From: Suilimivivens sp964402925
GTDB taxonomy: Bacteria > Bacillota > Clostridia > Lachnospirales > Lachnospiraceae
Assembly (NCBI GenBank): GCA_964402925.1
Contig: CAYOED010000005.1
Location: forward strand, 1-64,000
DNA length: 64,000 nucleotides
Direction of reading: 5' to 3'
The notes beneath the pieces were generated by a model, which was not told the DNA's origin, ran no database searches, and was given only the letters and a program-made list of their open reading frames with translations. Shown piece after piece: positions 53,195 to 61,571 of this stretch. Numbering within the stretch: position 1 is the stretch's first letter; each line of letters starts with the position of its first letter. Both the position numbers and the translations under genes were made by a program.

Positions 53195-54481
53195 TTATTT
53201 TTCTTTTGCGTTTTCTACCGCGAACTCAGCCGCTTTTCTTACTGCAATATCTGCTTTGATCTGAGATACGCTCTTTTCAGGAAGCATTTCTTTTACTTTG
53301 TCTGCTTCCATCTGATATGCTTCCGCCATAACCTTTATTTCTTCTTCAAAATCTTCCTCAGACGCTTCGATATTTTCTGCCTTTACGATTTCTTCAAGTA
53401 CCAGTCTGGATTTGATTCTCTTCTCTGCCTGAGGCTTTACCTGCTCGATCATCTTATCATAATTAGATCCTGTGAACTGGAAGTACTGATTGAGGGATAA
53501 GCCCTGCATCTGGATTCTCTGTGCGAATTCATCAACCATCTGCCTCTGCTGTGTGGTGAGCATTGCCTCAGGGATTTCCATTTCGGAATCATTTACAATC
53601 GCCTCAATGACTGCTGCCTCTTTTGCGTCCTTTGCTTCTTTTACTTTCTCTTCTGTCAGTTTAGCCTTGACATCTGCTTTGTATTCTTCCAAAGTATCAA
53701 ATTCTGAAACTTCGCTTGCAAATTCGTCATCAAGTTCAGGAAGTTCCTTTTCCTTGATTTCTTTGATTGTACATTTAAATACAGCTGCTTTTCCCTTTAA
53801 CTCCTCTGCCTGATAATCTTCAGGGAAGGTAACATTCACTTCCACTTCCTTACCTATTTCAGCACCGATCAGCTGTTCCTCAAATCCCGGAATGAACGCG
53901 CCGGATCCGATTGTCAAAGGATAGTTTTCACCCTTGCCGCCTTCAAAGGCTGTTCCATCAACAAAACCTTCAAAATCAAGCACGGTCATATCGCCGTCTT
54001 TCACTGCCCTGTCTGTAACTTCAATGTTTCTGGCATTGTTTTCTCTTTCTCTATTAATCTGTGCGTCTACTTCCTCATCTGTCACCTCTGTATCTGCTTT
54101 TTCAACCTTGACGCCTTTGTATTTTCCCAATTTTACCGGCGGTTTAAGAGCAACCTCAGCTGTAAAAATAAAGGGCTCGCCCTTCTTGATCTGAGTCACA
54201 TCTATAGTTGGTGAAGATACGATATCCTCTCCGCATTCTTCCACTGCCTGCTCATAGGCATCGGGAATCAACTCATTGGCAGCATCTTCATAGAAGATTT
54301 CCGGCCCATACATTTTCTCCACCATCTGACGGGGAACTTTGCCCTTTCTGAATCCCGGAATGCTGATTTTATCCTTGTTCTTTAAAAAGGCCTTCTGCAA
54401 TGCCTTTTCCAATTCTTCTGCGGAAACCTCAATCGTCAGTTTCGCCATGCTTTTTTCTAATTTTTCTACCTGTACGCTCAT
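53195..54481 (-). CDS. tig: Trigger factor
   Basis: 428 residues. Ribosome-binding N-domain with PGFRKGKVPRQMVEKMYG, the FKBP-type PPIase domain about 150-240 (DGDMTVLDFEGFVDGTAFEGG, FIPGFEEQLIGAEIG) and a C-terminal helical chaperone region. First chaperone to meet nascent chains at the ribosome exit. First gene of the tig-clpP-clpX-lon-engB series. Confidence 0.97.
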   Translation of the reverse strand: MSVQVEKLEKSMAKLTIEVSAEELEKALQKAFLKNKDKISIPGFRKGKVPRQMVEKMYGPEIFYEDAANELIPDAYEQAVEECGEDIVSSPTIDVTQIKKGEPFIFTAEVALKPPVKLGKYKGVKVEKADTEVTDEEVDAQINRERENNARNIEVTDRAVKDGDMTVLDFEGFVDGTAFEGGKGENYPLTIGSGAFIPGFEEQLIGAEIGKEVEVNVTFPEDYQAEELKGKAAVFKCTIKEIKEKELPELDDEFASEVSEFDTLEEYKADVKAKLTEEKVKEAKDAKEAAVIEAIVNDSEMEIPEAMLTTQQRQMVDEFAQRIQMQGLSLNQYFQFTGSNYDKMIEQVKPQAEKRIKSRLVLEEIVKAENIEASEEDFEEEIKVMAEAYQMEADKVKEMLPEKSVSQIKADIAVRKAAEFAVENAKEK

Positions 54482-54569
54482 CCTAGTACATCCTCCTTAT
54501 AAATCTGTGTCTTTATCTAAACTCACCGCATATCGGGCAAATTGCAGGCATACTCACAGTCATTTTACA

Positions 54570-54578
54570 ATTATATCA
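54570..54578 (-). promoter_or_regulatory. Extended -10 promoter of tig
   Basis: Minus-strand TGATATAAT, an extended -10 box, about 90 bases before the tig start. A -35 17 bases upstream is weak, which is normal for extended -10 promoters. Confidence 0.55.
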
Positions 54579-54616
54579 TATAAGGAAAAAAATTACCAGA
54601 ATTTTTCTGCTTGATT

Positions 54617-54727
54617 TTAGTATATCATACCATATATACTCTGCACATCACTGGAAAAACCCCATCTGGCGTCATGCAGACGGACCCATTGCTGAATGGT
54701 AGTATACTCATTTCTTTTTCTTGACAT
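54617..54727 (-). CDS. Small orphan ORF, possible mobile-element remnant
   Basis: 36 residues (MSRKRNEYTTIQQWVRLHDA, then RWGFSSDVQSIYGMIY), with AGGAGG nine bases before ATG. The sequence reads like the start of a DNA-binding or transposase N-terminus that is cut off by a stop, with TTIQQWVRLHD as the recognisable part. I cannot assign it. An imperfect 13-bp hairpin whose loop-distal arm contains the Shine-Dalgarno lies upstream. Between tig and the AAA gene. Confidence 0.5.
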   Translation of the reverse strand: MSRKRNEYTTIQQWVRLHDARWGFSSDVQSIYGMIY

Positions 54728-54734
54728 AATAACA

Positions 54735-54769
54735 GACCTCCTATGATTTAACTTTTATCATAGAAGGTC
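54735..54769 (-). promoter_or_regulatory. Hairpin covering the SD of the small ORF
   Basis: GACCTCCTATGAT (54735-54747) and ATCATAGAAGGTC (54757-54769) pair over 13 bp with one mismatch and a 9-base loop. On the minus strand the 3' arm contains AGGAGG, the site for the ORF at 54617-54727. It may also be the end of an element or the terminator of the AAA gene, although no T-run follows. Confidence 0.55.
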
Positions 54770-54785
54770 TATCTTATAACCAACT

Positions 54786-56495
54786 TTAAATGCGATCTCC
54801 AAGCGAACTGCCAATCAGCACATTCTTCCCACAGAAAGCAAACCCGTACTTCCGAATCCGCTCTTTAGGAATACCTTTTGCCACAAGGTTCGCCTGATAA
54901 TCTTTCCTTTCTATCTGCTGCAGGGCATCCTGCACTGTATCGGAGAGTTCCTTTTCCTCCGTATCTTGTACCTTAAATTCCAAAATGACGGCATTATTTT
55001 CCTGTTTCCTAGGCTCCAGCATCACATCATACCTTCCAAAACCACTTTCCCGATTGGAAGTAATGATATACTTGTCAACCAGTTCCACCATCAATCCCAG
55101 CACAAAACCGTGATAAAACCGTTCCGGCTCTTCCTTGGAAGGTTTCTTTCCCGTATCAAAGTAACTGAACATTTCCGATGTCAACTTATTCATATAAACA
55201 TTCATTGCTTTTATATCATCCAGCAGCAGTGCACGAACAAAATCATTATAATCATCTTTTACACTGCCGAACCACTTCCGCACCATGCTCCGGAACATTG
55301 CTTTTACCTCAAAATTGGTCAATTCCAACTCATAGTCCTGCTTCCATTCACCAAATTCCGAAGTATACGCTTCATATTTTTTCACCTTCAAGTAACCGCC
55401 GGCAAGCAGAAGACTCCAAACTGCCTGTTCATCACTGTCTAGCATGTCATAGACTATCTGCTCATCTATTTCTGCACAAATAGACTCACCCTGCAGCAGA
55501 CTTGCAAAGGTTTCCTTGACTTTTCTGCTGCCCTCCCGTACCAACTTACCTATAAGGCTATTGGAGCTAGTATTTGCCCAATATGCATCTACTTTCTTCT
55601 TATCCAAATAATTGATAATAGACCATGGATTATAGATGTCTTTTCTTGTTCCGAACACAAATCCATCATACCAATCCTTTATCTGCTGCTTTTGACTTGA
55701 TAAGCCAAATTCATCCAATGCCGTAAAAACTTCCTCTTCCGTAAATCCAAAACAGTCCATGTATTTATTAGAAGTAGTTGTTACTACTTCTAAATTATTC
55801 AAATCTGAAAAAATTGATTCTTTGCTGACCCTCGTGATTCCTGTCATAATGGCACGTTCCAGATAAGGATTCGTCTTAAAGGTTGAATTGAACAGGCTCC
55901 TAGTGAAAGAGACAACCTCTTTCCAATATCCATTCACATAGGCTTCCTGCATGGGAGTATCATACTCATCCAGAAGAATGATGACCCTTTTTCCATAATA
56001 TCTGCCAAGAAAATCAGACAAAGACCGCAGAGATGTTGTTGCTATGTTGTCCGGCATATCCGCAGAAATCTTCTGATAAAATGCTTTCTCCTTTTCATTG
56101 AGCAAATCTCCTTTCAGCAGATAATCATGCTTATTATACTGTTCTTCTATGATTCGGCAGATACTTTCTCTTGCTTCTGCATATGAGTTCTCCTTAATCC
56201 CTGCAAAACTTAAGAAAAGGACAGGATAAGTCCCCTGTAGTTTGCGGTACTTTTCCTGCTCCCATATAGATAGTCCTTCGAACAAATCTTCCCGGTTTTC
56301 ATAACTGACAGAAAAATATTTCTCCAACATACTCATGTTCAGTGTCTTCCCAAAACGCCTTGGTCGTGTAATCAGCGTTACACTATCTCCGCTTTCCCAC
56401 CATTCCCGTATGAAGTTTGTCTTATCTATATAAAAATATCCTTCTTTTTGAATTGACTCAAAATCCTGATTCCCGATACTGACTGTCCTTGCCAT
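54786..56495 (-). CDS. AAA-ATPase-like / PD-(D/E)XK nuclease-domain protein
   Basis: 569 residues from ATG at 56495, with GAGG seven bases upstream; the 16-codon extension lacks a site. N-terminal AAA-ATPase-like domain (PF09820 type): SIQKEGYFYIDKTNFIREWW, Walker A-like TRPRRFGKTLNMSML and Walker B VIILLDEYDTPMQEAY. The C-terminal region contains GRYDVMLEP ... NAVILEFKVQ, the D-(x)n-ExK core of the PD-(D/E)XK nuclease fold (PF08011 type). These proteins are multiplied in gut Firmicutes and Bacteroidetes; substrate and role are unknown. Stands alone; a defence or mobile origin is possible. Confidence 0.88.
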   Translation of the reverse strand: MARTVSIGNQDFESIQKEGYFYIDKTNFIREWWESGDSVTLITRPRRFGKTLNMSMLEKYFSVSYENREDLFEGLSIWEQEKYRKLQGTYPVLFLSFAGIKENSYAEARESICRIIEEQYNKHDYLLKGDLLNEKEKAFYQKISADMPDNIATTSLRSLSDFLGRYYGKRVIILLDEYDTPMQEAYVNGYWKEVVSFTRSLFNSTFKTNPYLERAIMTGITRVSKESIFSDLNNLEVVTTTSNKYMDCFGFTEEEVFTALDEFGLSSQKQQIKDWYDGFVFGTRKDIYNPWSIINYLDKKKVDAYWANTSSNSLIGKLVREGSRKVKETFASLLQGESICAEIDEQIVYDMLDSDEQAVWSLLLAGGYLKVKKYEAYTSEFGEWKQDYELELTNFEVKAMFRSMVRKWFGSVKDDYNDFVRALLLDDIKAMNVYMNKLTSEMFSYFDTGKKPSKEEPERFYHGFVLGLMVELVDKYIITSNRESGFGRYDVMLEPRKQENNAVILEFKVQDTEEKELSDTVQDALQQIERKDYQANLVAKGIPKERIRKYGFAFCGKNVLIGSSLGDRI

Positions 56496-56693
56496 ATCCC
56501 TACCTCTCCCTCTGCATTGTCTCAAACCGATTTCATTTCCCACCCTTACAGTATATCCGTTCTCCCCTTTAAAATCAATTCCAGCGAACCAGAAGTTTGT
56601 GCTATAATGTGTTATACTATTTCATTTTTTCAAAAGCAAAAATACAGTTTATATTTATATATGCCAATAAATTTGATGGAGGATTGATAAAAA

Positions 56694-57137
56694 ATGGAAA
56701 ATATAGAAATTTATAAAGTCTTTGACACAGACTCTCTTGAACGATGTTTAGAAATACGCAACAGGGTTTTTACTATCGAAAAAGGAGTCCCCCAAAAAAT
56801 TGAGGTTGATCAATATGATTGTCTGAATAAATCATGTACTCATTTCCTTGTCAAACACCAAAAAGATGATATTGGAACGGTCAGGTGTCTATACACAGCA
56901 AATGGAAACATACAGATTCAAAGATTCTGTTTTCTTAAAGAATACAGAGGACTAGGTTTAGGAAAAATTGTCATTGAATATATTGAAGATTATTGCAAAA
57001 CCCAAGGAATCAAAATAATTGAAATGGATGCAAAGTATGAAGTTTCTGATTTTTATGAAAAATGCGGATATGAAAAAGTGTCTGGCGTTTTTATAGAAGC
57101 CAATATACCTCATGTAAAAATGATGAAACAGATATAG
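56694..57137 (+). CDS. GNAT acetyltransferase (ElaA/YjcF-like)
   Basis: 147 residues with GGAGG eleven bases upstream. Acetyl-CoA loop EYRGLGLGKIVIEYIED, preceded by the N-terminal ERCLEIRNRVFTIEKGVP typical of ElaA/YjcF members and followed by DFYEKCGYEKVSGVF. Substrate unknown. Codons are visibly more AT-rich than in neighbouring genes, and the promoter region carries TATAAT near 56605. Plus strand and isolated; possibly acquired. Confidence 0.85.
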   Translation: MENIEIYKVFDTDSLERCLEIRNRVFTIEKGVPQKIEVDQYDCLNKSCTHFLVKHQKDDIGTVRCLYTANGNIQIQRFCFLKEYRGLGLGKIVIEYIEDYCKTQGIKIIEMDAKYEVSDFYEKCGYEKVSGVFIEANIPHVKMMKQI

Positions 57138-57231
57138 TCATTCATATATCTCCTTGCATTTTTCTGTTTTCTTTCTTATACTAATACTCGTGTAATAAAA
57201 ATTTAACAACTTATGTACAGGAGGAGCTATT

Positions 57232-57801
57232 ATGAAATTATCAACGAGACAGCTGGTTCAGACAGCATTATTACTTGCCATATGTATTGCAAGTCAATTT
57301 TTTAAGAACTTTTCCGTATATATTACAGGTCCTATCGTAAACACGACGATTATCATTGCCGTATTGGCGGTTGGCTTATGGAGCGGGCTTCTGATCAGCA
57401 TCATTGCCCCCATTACCGCTTTTTTTATTACAGGTTCGCCCATCATGGCTGCCATTCCCCTGATGTTTCCAGCCGTTATTTTAGGAAATGTCATTCTGGC
57501 GGTCTGCGTATGGTACTTCCAGAATAAAATCAGTCTAAAATGGAAACTTCCTGCCGGACTGGCCGTTGGTTCCGTTTTAAAAGCTGCTTTTATGGGAATC
57601 ATAATCGTCCTGATTCTTCTTCCTACATTTGGAAGCAACATTGCTTCCAAGCTTCCCAAGCCCGAAGCCCTTCCTGCAGTTCTGGCAACTGCCAAGGTCA
57701 CTTTCTCCATCACCCAGCTGATCACCGCCCTGACAGGCAGCATACTGGCATATATCATATGGCTGCCATTACAGAAATACTTGAAAAGCAGTAATGATTA
57801 A
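57232..57801 (+). CDS. ECF transporter S component
   Basis: 189 residues, almost entirely hydrophobic, with about six helices. RQLVQTALLLAICIASQFFK is typical of the N-terminal helix of S components that bind the EcfT-EcfA module. Residues IVNTTIIIAVLAVGLWSGLL and the Gly/Pro-rich loops are consistent with a vitamin or metal substrate-binding subunit. The ligand cannot be read from sequence. No EcfA/T gene is nearby, which fits a shared energising module. GGAGG is six bases before ATG. Confidence 0.85.
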   Translation: MKLSTRQLVQTALLLAICIASQFFKNFSVYITGPIVNTTIIIAVLAVGLWSGLLISIIAPITAFFITGSPIMAAIPLMFPAVILGNVILAVCVWYFQNKISLKWKLPAGLAVGSVLKAAFMGIIIVLILLPTFGSNIASKLPKPEALPAVLATAKVTFSITQLITALTGSILAYIIWLPLQKYLKSSND

Positions 57802-57849
57802 TCCTATTTTCCTTTTTATTTATCCCCAAGACATTCTTATGTAAAAACA

Positions 57850-57889
57850 ACCCGCCTGCTTAATGCAGACGGGTCATTCTTTGTTTTTT
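57850..57889 (+). terminator. Intrinsic terminator after the ECF S-component gene
   Basis: ACCCGCCTGC-TTAAT-GCAGACGGGT forms a 10-bp stem with one mismatch (57850-57874), followed by a T-rich stretch with a run of six T at about 57884-57889. On the opposite strand, A/T-rich flanks could also stop ssp transcripts. Confidence 0.8.
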
Positions 57890-57896
57890 GGTTACG

Positions 57897-58097
57897 TTAT
57901 TTCATCATTTCTTCTTGCTTCTTGATCATTCTACGAACCATTTCACCACCGATGGAACCGGCTTCCTTGGATGTTAAATCGCCGTTATAGCCTTCTTTTA
58001 AGTTAACACCAAGTTCAGAAGCAACTTCTGTTTTGAAACGATCCATAGCTGCCTTAGCTTCAGGAACTTCTACTCTATTAGATTTGCTGCTTGCCAT
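57897..58097 (-). CDS. Alpha/beta-type small acid-soluble spore protein
   Basis: 66 residues from ATG at 58097, nine bases after GGAGG; an ATG two codons earlier is only three bases from the SD. The conserved core is visible: FKTEVASELGV, where the germination protease GPR cuts after KTE, and LTSKEAGSIGGEMVRRMIK, the DNA-binding C-terminal motif. It coats spore DNA in the forespore and supplies amino acids on outgrowth. A hairpin leader lies upstream. Confidence 0.95.
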   Translation of the reverse strand: MASSKSNRVEVPEAKAAMDRFKTEVASELGVNLKEGYNGDLTSKEAGSIGGEMVRRMIKKQEEMMK

Positions 58098-58142
58098 CTT
58101 CATTCACCTCCGTTATTATTTTTGACTGCCTGTTACAGTCTT

Positions 58143-58181
58143 CTTCAAGATAAGCGTTTAAAGTGTCCGCTTATCCTGAAG
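58143..58181 (-). promoter_or_regulatory. Leader hairpin upstream of the ssp gene
   Basis: CTTCAAGATAAGCG (58143-58156) and CGCTTATCCTGAAG (58168-58181) form a 14-bp stem with one mismatch and an 11-base loop. No T-run follows on either strand. A second small hairpin, GACTG/CAGTC (about 58124-58140), lies just below it. It may be a leader structure, or the end of the greA transcript. Confidence 0.5.
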
Positions 58182-58289
58182 ATTTTCTCCGTTCAAAGCG
58201 TTTTCTTTATCACTTATCTTGTTCATAGTATTTACGGTGTTCATGAAAATATAATGGTAAGTTTTTCCGCTAAAAAAGATTTTACAAAT

Positions 58290-58793
58290 TTAAAAACTTC
58301 GTATCTTATCGCTTCCGTCATCCTCGGTGTTTTCTATAGACTTTACAGTCAGATAATAACCATAATCGGCGTTGACCTGTACGAAAACCCGGTCGCCTAC
58401 CTTGTGTCCTATCAGGGCCTTTCCAATTGGAGACTCCACGCTGACAAGACCTTCCAGCGAATTCCCCCTCATGGTTGTCACGATTTTGTATGTTTCAACG
58501 GAGCCGTCTTCCTCAAATTCTACTTCCACAGTATTGTTCATACCAATTTCATCTTCCTTTGAATCATCCGGTATCACTTCTGCCGTCTTGATCATACGCT
58601 CTAAAAAGCGGATGCGGCTTTCATTTTTATTTTTTTCTCTTTTGGCGGCATAGTATTCGAAGTTTTCACTTAAGTCTCCCTGTGCTCTGGCCTCTTTGAC
58701 AGATTCCAAAAGTTTTGGGCGTATCACCAGTTTTCTTTCTTCGATTTCGGCCTCCATTGCATCAATATCTTTTTGTGTCAATTGATTAAACAT
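58290..58793 (-). CDS. greA: GreA/GreB-family transcription elongation factor
   Basis: 167 residues. An N-terminal coiled coil containing ARAQGDLSENFEYYAAKREK, the conserved acidic tip (D-L-S-E-N) that enters the RNA polymerase secondary channel, is followed by an FKBP-like C-domain (VSVESPIGKALIGHKVGDRV). It rescues backtracked polymerase. The C-terminal tail ends in an acidic DDGSDKIRSF. A CBS protein gene lies 12 bases upstream. Confidence 0.93.
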   Translation of the reverse strand: MFNQLTQKDIDAMEAEIEERKLVIRPKLLESVKEARAQGDLSENFEYYAAKREKNKNESRIRFLERMIKTAEVIPDDSKEDEIGMNNTVEVEFEEDGSVETYKIVTTMRGNSLEGLVSVESPIGKALIGHKVGDRVFVQVNADYGYYLTVKSIENTEDDGSDKIRSF

Positions 58794-58805
58794 GCTACTC
58801 CCCCT

Positions 58806-59246
58806 TTACCTGATACTCATCCCGCCAGCCTCAAGCTGAACCGTTACCAGTTTTCTGCACAAATATTGAATCAGATCCTTTCTGGTGATAAGTCCGATAA
58901 ACCGCTTCCTGTCATCAATTACCGGAACAAAATTCTGATTCATTGCCACATTTAGCAGATCTTCCATATTGACATCCACATCCACCGGCTCGTTATCACG
59001 TTTACGCGCAACTGACGTCATGGGTGTTTCCTCCGCCTTTCGCACGGATAGGTCTCCTTGCTCCTTTATGTACCAGAGCAAATCGCCTTCTGTCAATGTA
59101 CCTATGTACCGCCCATCCTTCTTTGCAATAACCGGAATTGCCGAATACCTGTGATTTTCCATTTTCTCCAAAACCTGGCGCACTGTGTCAGTATCGTAAA
59201 CATACGCCACCTCACTTTTGGGCGTTAAAAAAAATAATATGTTCAT
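58806..59246 (-). CDS. CBS-domain pair protein
   Basis: 146 residues comprising two CBS motifs and nothing else. The first, about 1-68, holds LEKMENHRYSAIPVIAKKDGRYIGTLTEGDLLWY; the second, about 85-140, holds VNMEDLLNVAMNQNFVPVIDDRKRFIGLITRKDLIQY. Such Bateman modules sense adenine nucleotides. The partner is unknown. It lies between a DJ-1-like gene and greA with short gaps. Confidence 0.88.
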   Translation of the reverse strand: MNILFFLTPKSEVAYVYDTDTVRQVLEKMENHRYSAIPVIAKKDGRYIGTLTEGDLLWYIKEQGDLSVRKAEETPMTSVARKRDNEPVDVDVNMEDLLNVAMNQNFVPVIDDRKRFIGLITRKDLIQYLCRKLVTVQLEAGGMSIR

Positions 59247-59259
59247 TTGTTCTCTTTCC

Positions 59260-59814
59260 TTACCTATTCAAGTATACAATTTTCTCTGCCATTTCATCAC
59301 TGGCCTGAGCGCCTGCCAGATGTTCCACTATCTTCAGTGCAAAAGGAATGGAACATCCCATGCCGCGGCCTGTGATGATGTTCCCATCCTGTACGGCAGG
59401 CTCATATGTAACCAAAGCTCCCTCAAGCTGGTCTTCAAACCCCGGATAGGCAATTGCCCTTTTGCCCTTCAGAAGTCCGCGATGCCCCAGTATGGACGGT
59501 GCTGCACAGATTGCACACACTGTTTTCCCCGCTGATACAAAGGCATCCACCTGTTCCATTAATAGTGTACATGCTTCCAGATTTTTCGTTCCTGCAAGCC
59601 CGCCGGGCAGTACAAGCACATCCACCTTGCTAAAATCCACATCTTCAATCAGGCTGTCCATCACAACGGGAATCTGATGAGAACCCATCACTGTCTTTTC
59701 GCCCATAATCGAAACCATTTCCGTGTCTATTCCCTGCCTTCGCAGAATATCCACCACGGTAAGCGCCTCTATCTCCTCGTAGCCTGTACCAAAAAAAACA
59801 CATACTTTACTCAT
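59260..59814 (-). CDS. DJ-1/PfpI-family protein
   Basis: 184 residues from ATG at 59814, with AGGTGG upstream; a GTG four codons earlier is possible. The nucleophile elbow is AICAAPSILGHRG (Cys), and the early acidic residue lies in GYEEIEALTVVDILRRQG, as in bacterial DJ-1/ThiJ proteins. Its activity (glyoxalase, deglycase or chaperone) is not determinable from sequence. Own promoter upstream, divergent from the CYTH gene. Confidence 0.9.
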   Translation of the reverse strand: MSKVCVFFGTGYEEIEALTVVDILRRQGIDTEMVSIMGEKTVMGSHQIPVVMDSLIEDVDFSKVDVLVLPGGLAGTKNLEACTLLMEQVDAFVSAGKTVCAICAAPSILGHRGLLKGKRAIAYPGFEDQLEGALVTYEPAVQDGNIITGRGMGCSIPFALKIVEHLAGAQASDEMAEKIVYLNR

Positions 59815-59850
59815 ATCATACCCCACCTTTTTGATTCATTTTCTGTAAAC

Positions 59851-59880
59851 ATTTTACCATTAAATACAATAGATTACCAA
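59851..59880 (-). promoter_or_regulatory. Promoter of the DJ-1-CBS-greA run
   Basis: Minus-strand TTGGTA (59875-59880), 18-base spacer, TAAAAT (59851-59856) with an extended -10 TGG, about 35 bases before the DJ-1 start. Confidence 0.5.
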
Positions 59881-59888
59881 TAAACGAT

Positions 59889-59917
59889 TTGTAAACTTTA
59901 TTAAGGAAGGGTATAAT
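59889..59917 (+). promoter_or_regulatory. Promoter of the CYTH gene
   Basis: Plus-strand TTGTAA (59889-59894), 17-base spacer, TATAAT (59912-59917), about 57 bases before the CYTH start. It lies back to back with the DJ-1 promoter. Confidence 0.65.
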
Positions 59918-59974
59918 ATTGGAAAAAAATACTAATTATTTATTAAACATGGAAACAGAGAAAGGAAAACTGAT

Positions 59975-60466
59975 ATGGAAATAGAACGAAAATTTAAAAC
60001 TAAAGAATTACCTGCCGATTTGTCTTCCTACCGCTGTCTTTTCATTGAGCAGGCATACCTTTGCACCGACCCGGTCATGCGGATCCGCCGGCAGGATGAT
60101 GAATATTATTTAACTTATAAAGGAAAAGGTCTTATGGCAAGGGAAGAATACAATCTTCCCTTGAACAAAGCTGCCTATGAACATCTTCTTACCAAAGCAG
60201 ACGGCAACGTCATTTCCAAAAAACGGTTTTTGATTCCTATTAAAAATCCCGTTTTTGCTGATGGATATAATCTCCCCAAAGAACCTGTCAATCTAAAAAT
60301 AGAATTAGATATCTTTGAGCCGCCTTTTGACCCTCTCGTCGTAGCAGAAGTGGAATTTCCTGATGTAGAAATGGCTGGTGCCTTTATCCCTCCTGCATGG
60401 TTGGGAGAAGATGTGACGAACAATCCCGAGTATCATAACTCGAATCTATCCCGCAAAATTTTTTAA
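59975..60466 (+). CDS. CYTH-domain protein (triphosphate tunnel family)
   Basis: 163 residues. Opens with MEIERKF, the EXEXK signature of the family, and has the charged strands expected of the tunnel fold: PVMRIRRQDDEYYLTYKGKG, VNLKIELDIFEPPFD and VVAEVEFPDVE. Relatives hydrolyse triphosphates (inorganic triphosphate, thiamine triphosphate) or cyclise ATP. Length suits a stand-alone bacterial CYTH protein. The stop is two bases from the convergent LacI gene stop, leaving no room for a separate terminator. Confidence 0.9.
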   Translation: MEIERKFKTKELPADLSSYRCLFIEQAYLCTDPVMRIRRQDDEYYLTYKGKGLMAREEYNLPLNKAAYEHLLTKADGNVISKKRFLIPIKNPVFADGYNLPKEPVNLKIELDIFEPPFDPLVVAEVEFPDVEMAGAFIPPAWLGEDVTNNPEYHNSNLSRKIF

Positions 60467-60468
60467 TG

Positions 60469-61509
60469 CTAAACCTGATTTCTTGGCTTTCCGGTAGATT
60501 CCCGTTCCACCAATTCTGCCGGAAAGCTGATATATTCATGCTTACATTTACCATCTATTACATCTAAAAGAAGCCCGGCTGTCTTTTCTGCCATAGCCTC
60601 CATGGGCTGCCTGATGGTGGTAAGCTTGGGCGTGTAAAATTCACCTATGGCAAGACCATCATAACCTGCCACCGAAACATCTTCGGGAATTCTTTTTCCT
60701 GCCTCATGCAACGCTCTGCACACCCCCACCGCAAGAAAATCTGCAATGGCAAAAACTGCTGTGAAATCTACTCCTGAATCCAGAAGCTTTTTCGTCAGTT
60801 CATATCCATTCTGCATGGAATATGGATCCTCCTGATCTTTTACTTCATAAATCAGGTTTGGATCTATTTCAATTCCTCGTGCCGTCAGAGCATCCTTATA
60901 TCCTTCCAGTCGAAGCTGCCCCACCGACTCTGCTTCCGTGCCTTCTGTGATAATTGCAATTCTTCTATGCCCTAAATCCAGCAGATAATCTACCATTTTA
61001 TGGCTCTCGATCCTGTCATCCACTGAGATATTAGAATAGACTTTTTTTCCTGTATCCTGCACTGTTCCTATTGTGCAGAATACAAAAGGAACCTTTAGTT
61101 TTGCAATCTGATCCGGGTCATGCTGATAAGCTCCCCCCAGAAAGATAATACCGCGGAGCCTTCTTTCCTTCACTAATTGCAACGCAACATCCACCTCATT
61201 TTCATATGCATCCACATGCTGTATAACCATGGCATATTTCTTTTTCTGGATCTGCGTTTCAAAAATCTGTATTGCTAAGCTAAAAAAAGGATTGGTTATT
61301 CCCTTAATCAGAACTGCTATGCACTTTGCATCTGTACGTTTCAGATTTCTTGCACTATTGTTGGGTATGAATCCCGTCTCCTTAATGACATCCATTACCA
61401 TTTGTCTGGTTTCCGGACTAATGTCAGGGTGATTATTAATGGCTCTGGATACCGTGCTGATTCCTACTCCGCACTTTTTGGCTATGTCTTTAATTGTCAA
61501 TTCATCCAC
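60469..61509 (-). CDS. LacI-family transcription regulator
   Basis: 346 residues with a GTG start at 61509, nine bases after AGGGG; the longer frame upstream lacks a site. The N-terminal HTH is LTIKDIAKKCGVGISTVSRAINNHPDISPETRQ, followed by the hinge helix and a periplasmic-binding-protein-like effector domain. It lies 62 bases after malQ on the same strand, suggesting it controls maltodextrin use and possibly itself. An operator-like palindrome lies before malQ. Confidence 0.92.
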   Translation of the reverse strand: MDELTIKDIAKKCGVGISTVSRAINNHPDISPETRQMVMDVIKETGFIPNNSARNLKRTDAKCIAVLIKGITNPFFSLAIQIFETQIQKKKYAMVIQHVDAYENEVDVALQLVKERRLRGIIFLGGAYQHDPDQIAKLKVPFVFCTIGTVQDTGKKVYSNISVDDRIESHKMVDYLLDLGHRRIAIITEGTEAESVGQLRLEGYKDALTARGIEIDPNLIYEVKDQEDPYSMQNGYELTKKLLDSGVDFTAVFAIADFLAVGVCRALHEAGKRIPEDVSVAGYDGLAIGEFYTPKLTTIRQPMEAMAEKTAGLLLDVIDGKCKHEYISFPAELVERESTGKPRNQV

Positions 61510-61571
61510 TAATAAGTTCCCCTTGCTTCTGCGCACTTTCCTGCGCGTACATTCTTACGCGTTCTGTCATG

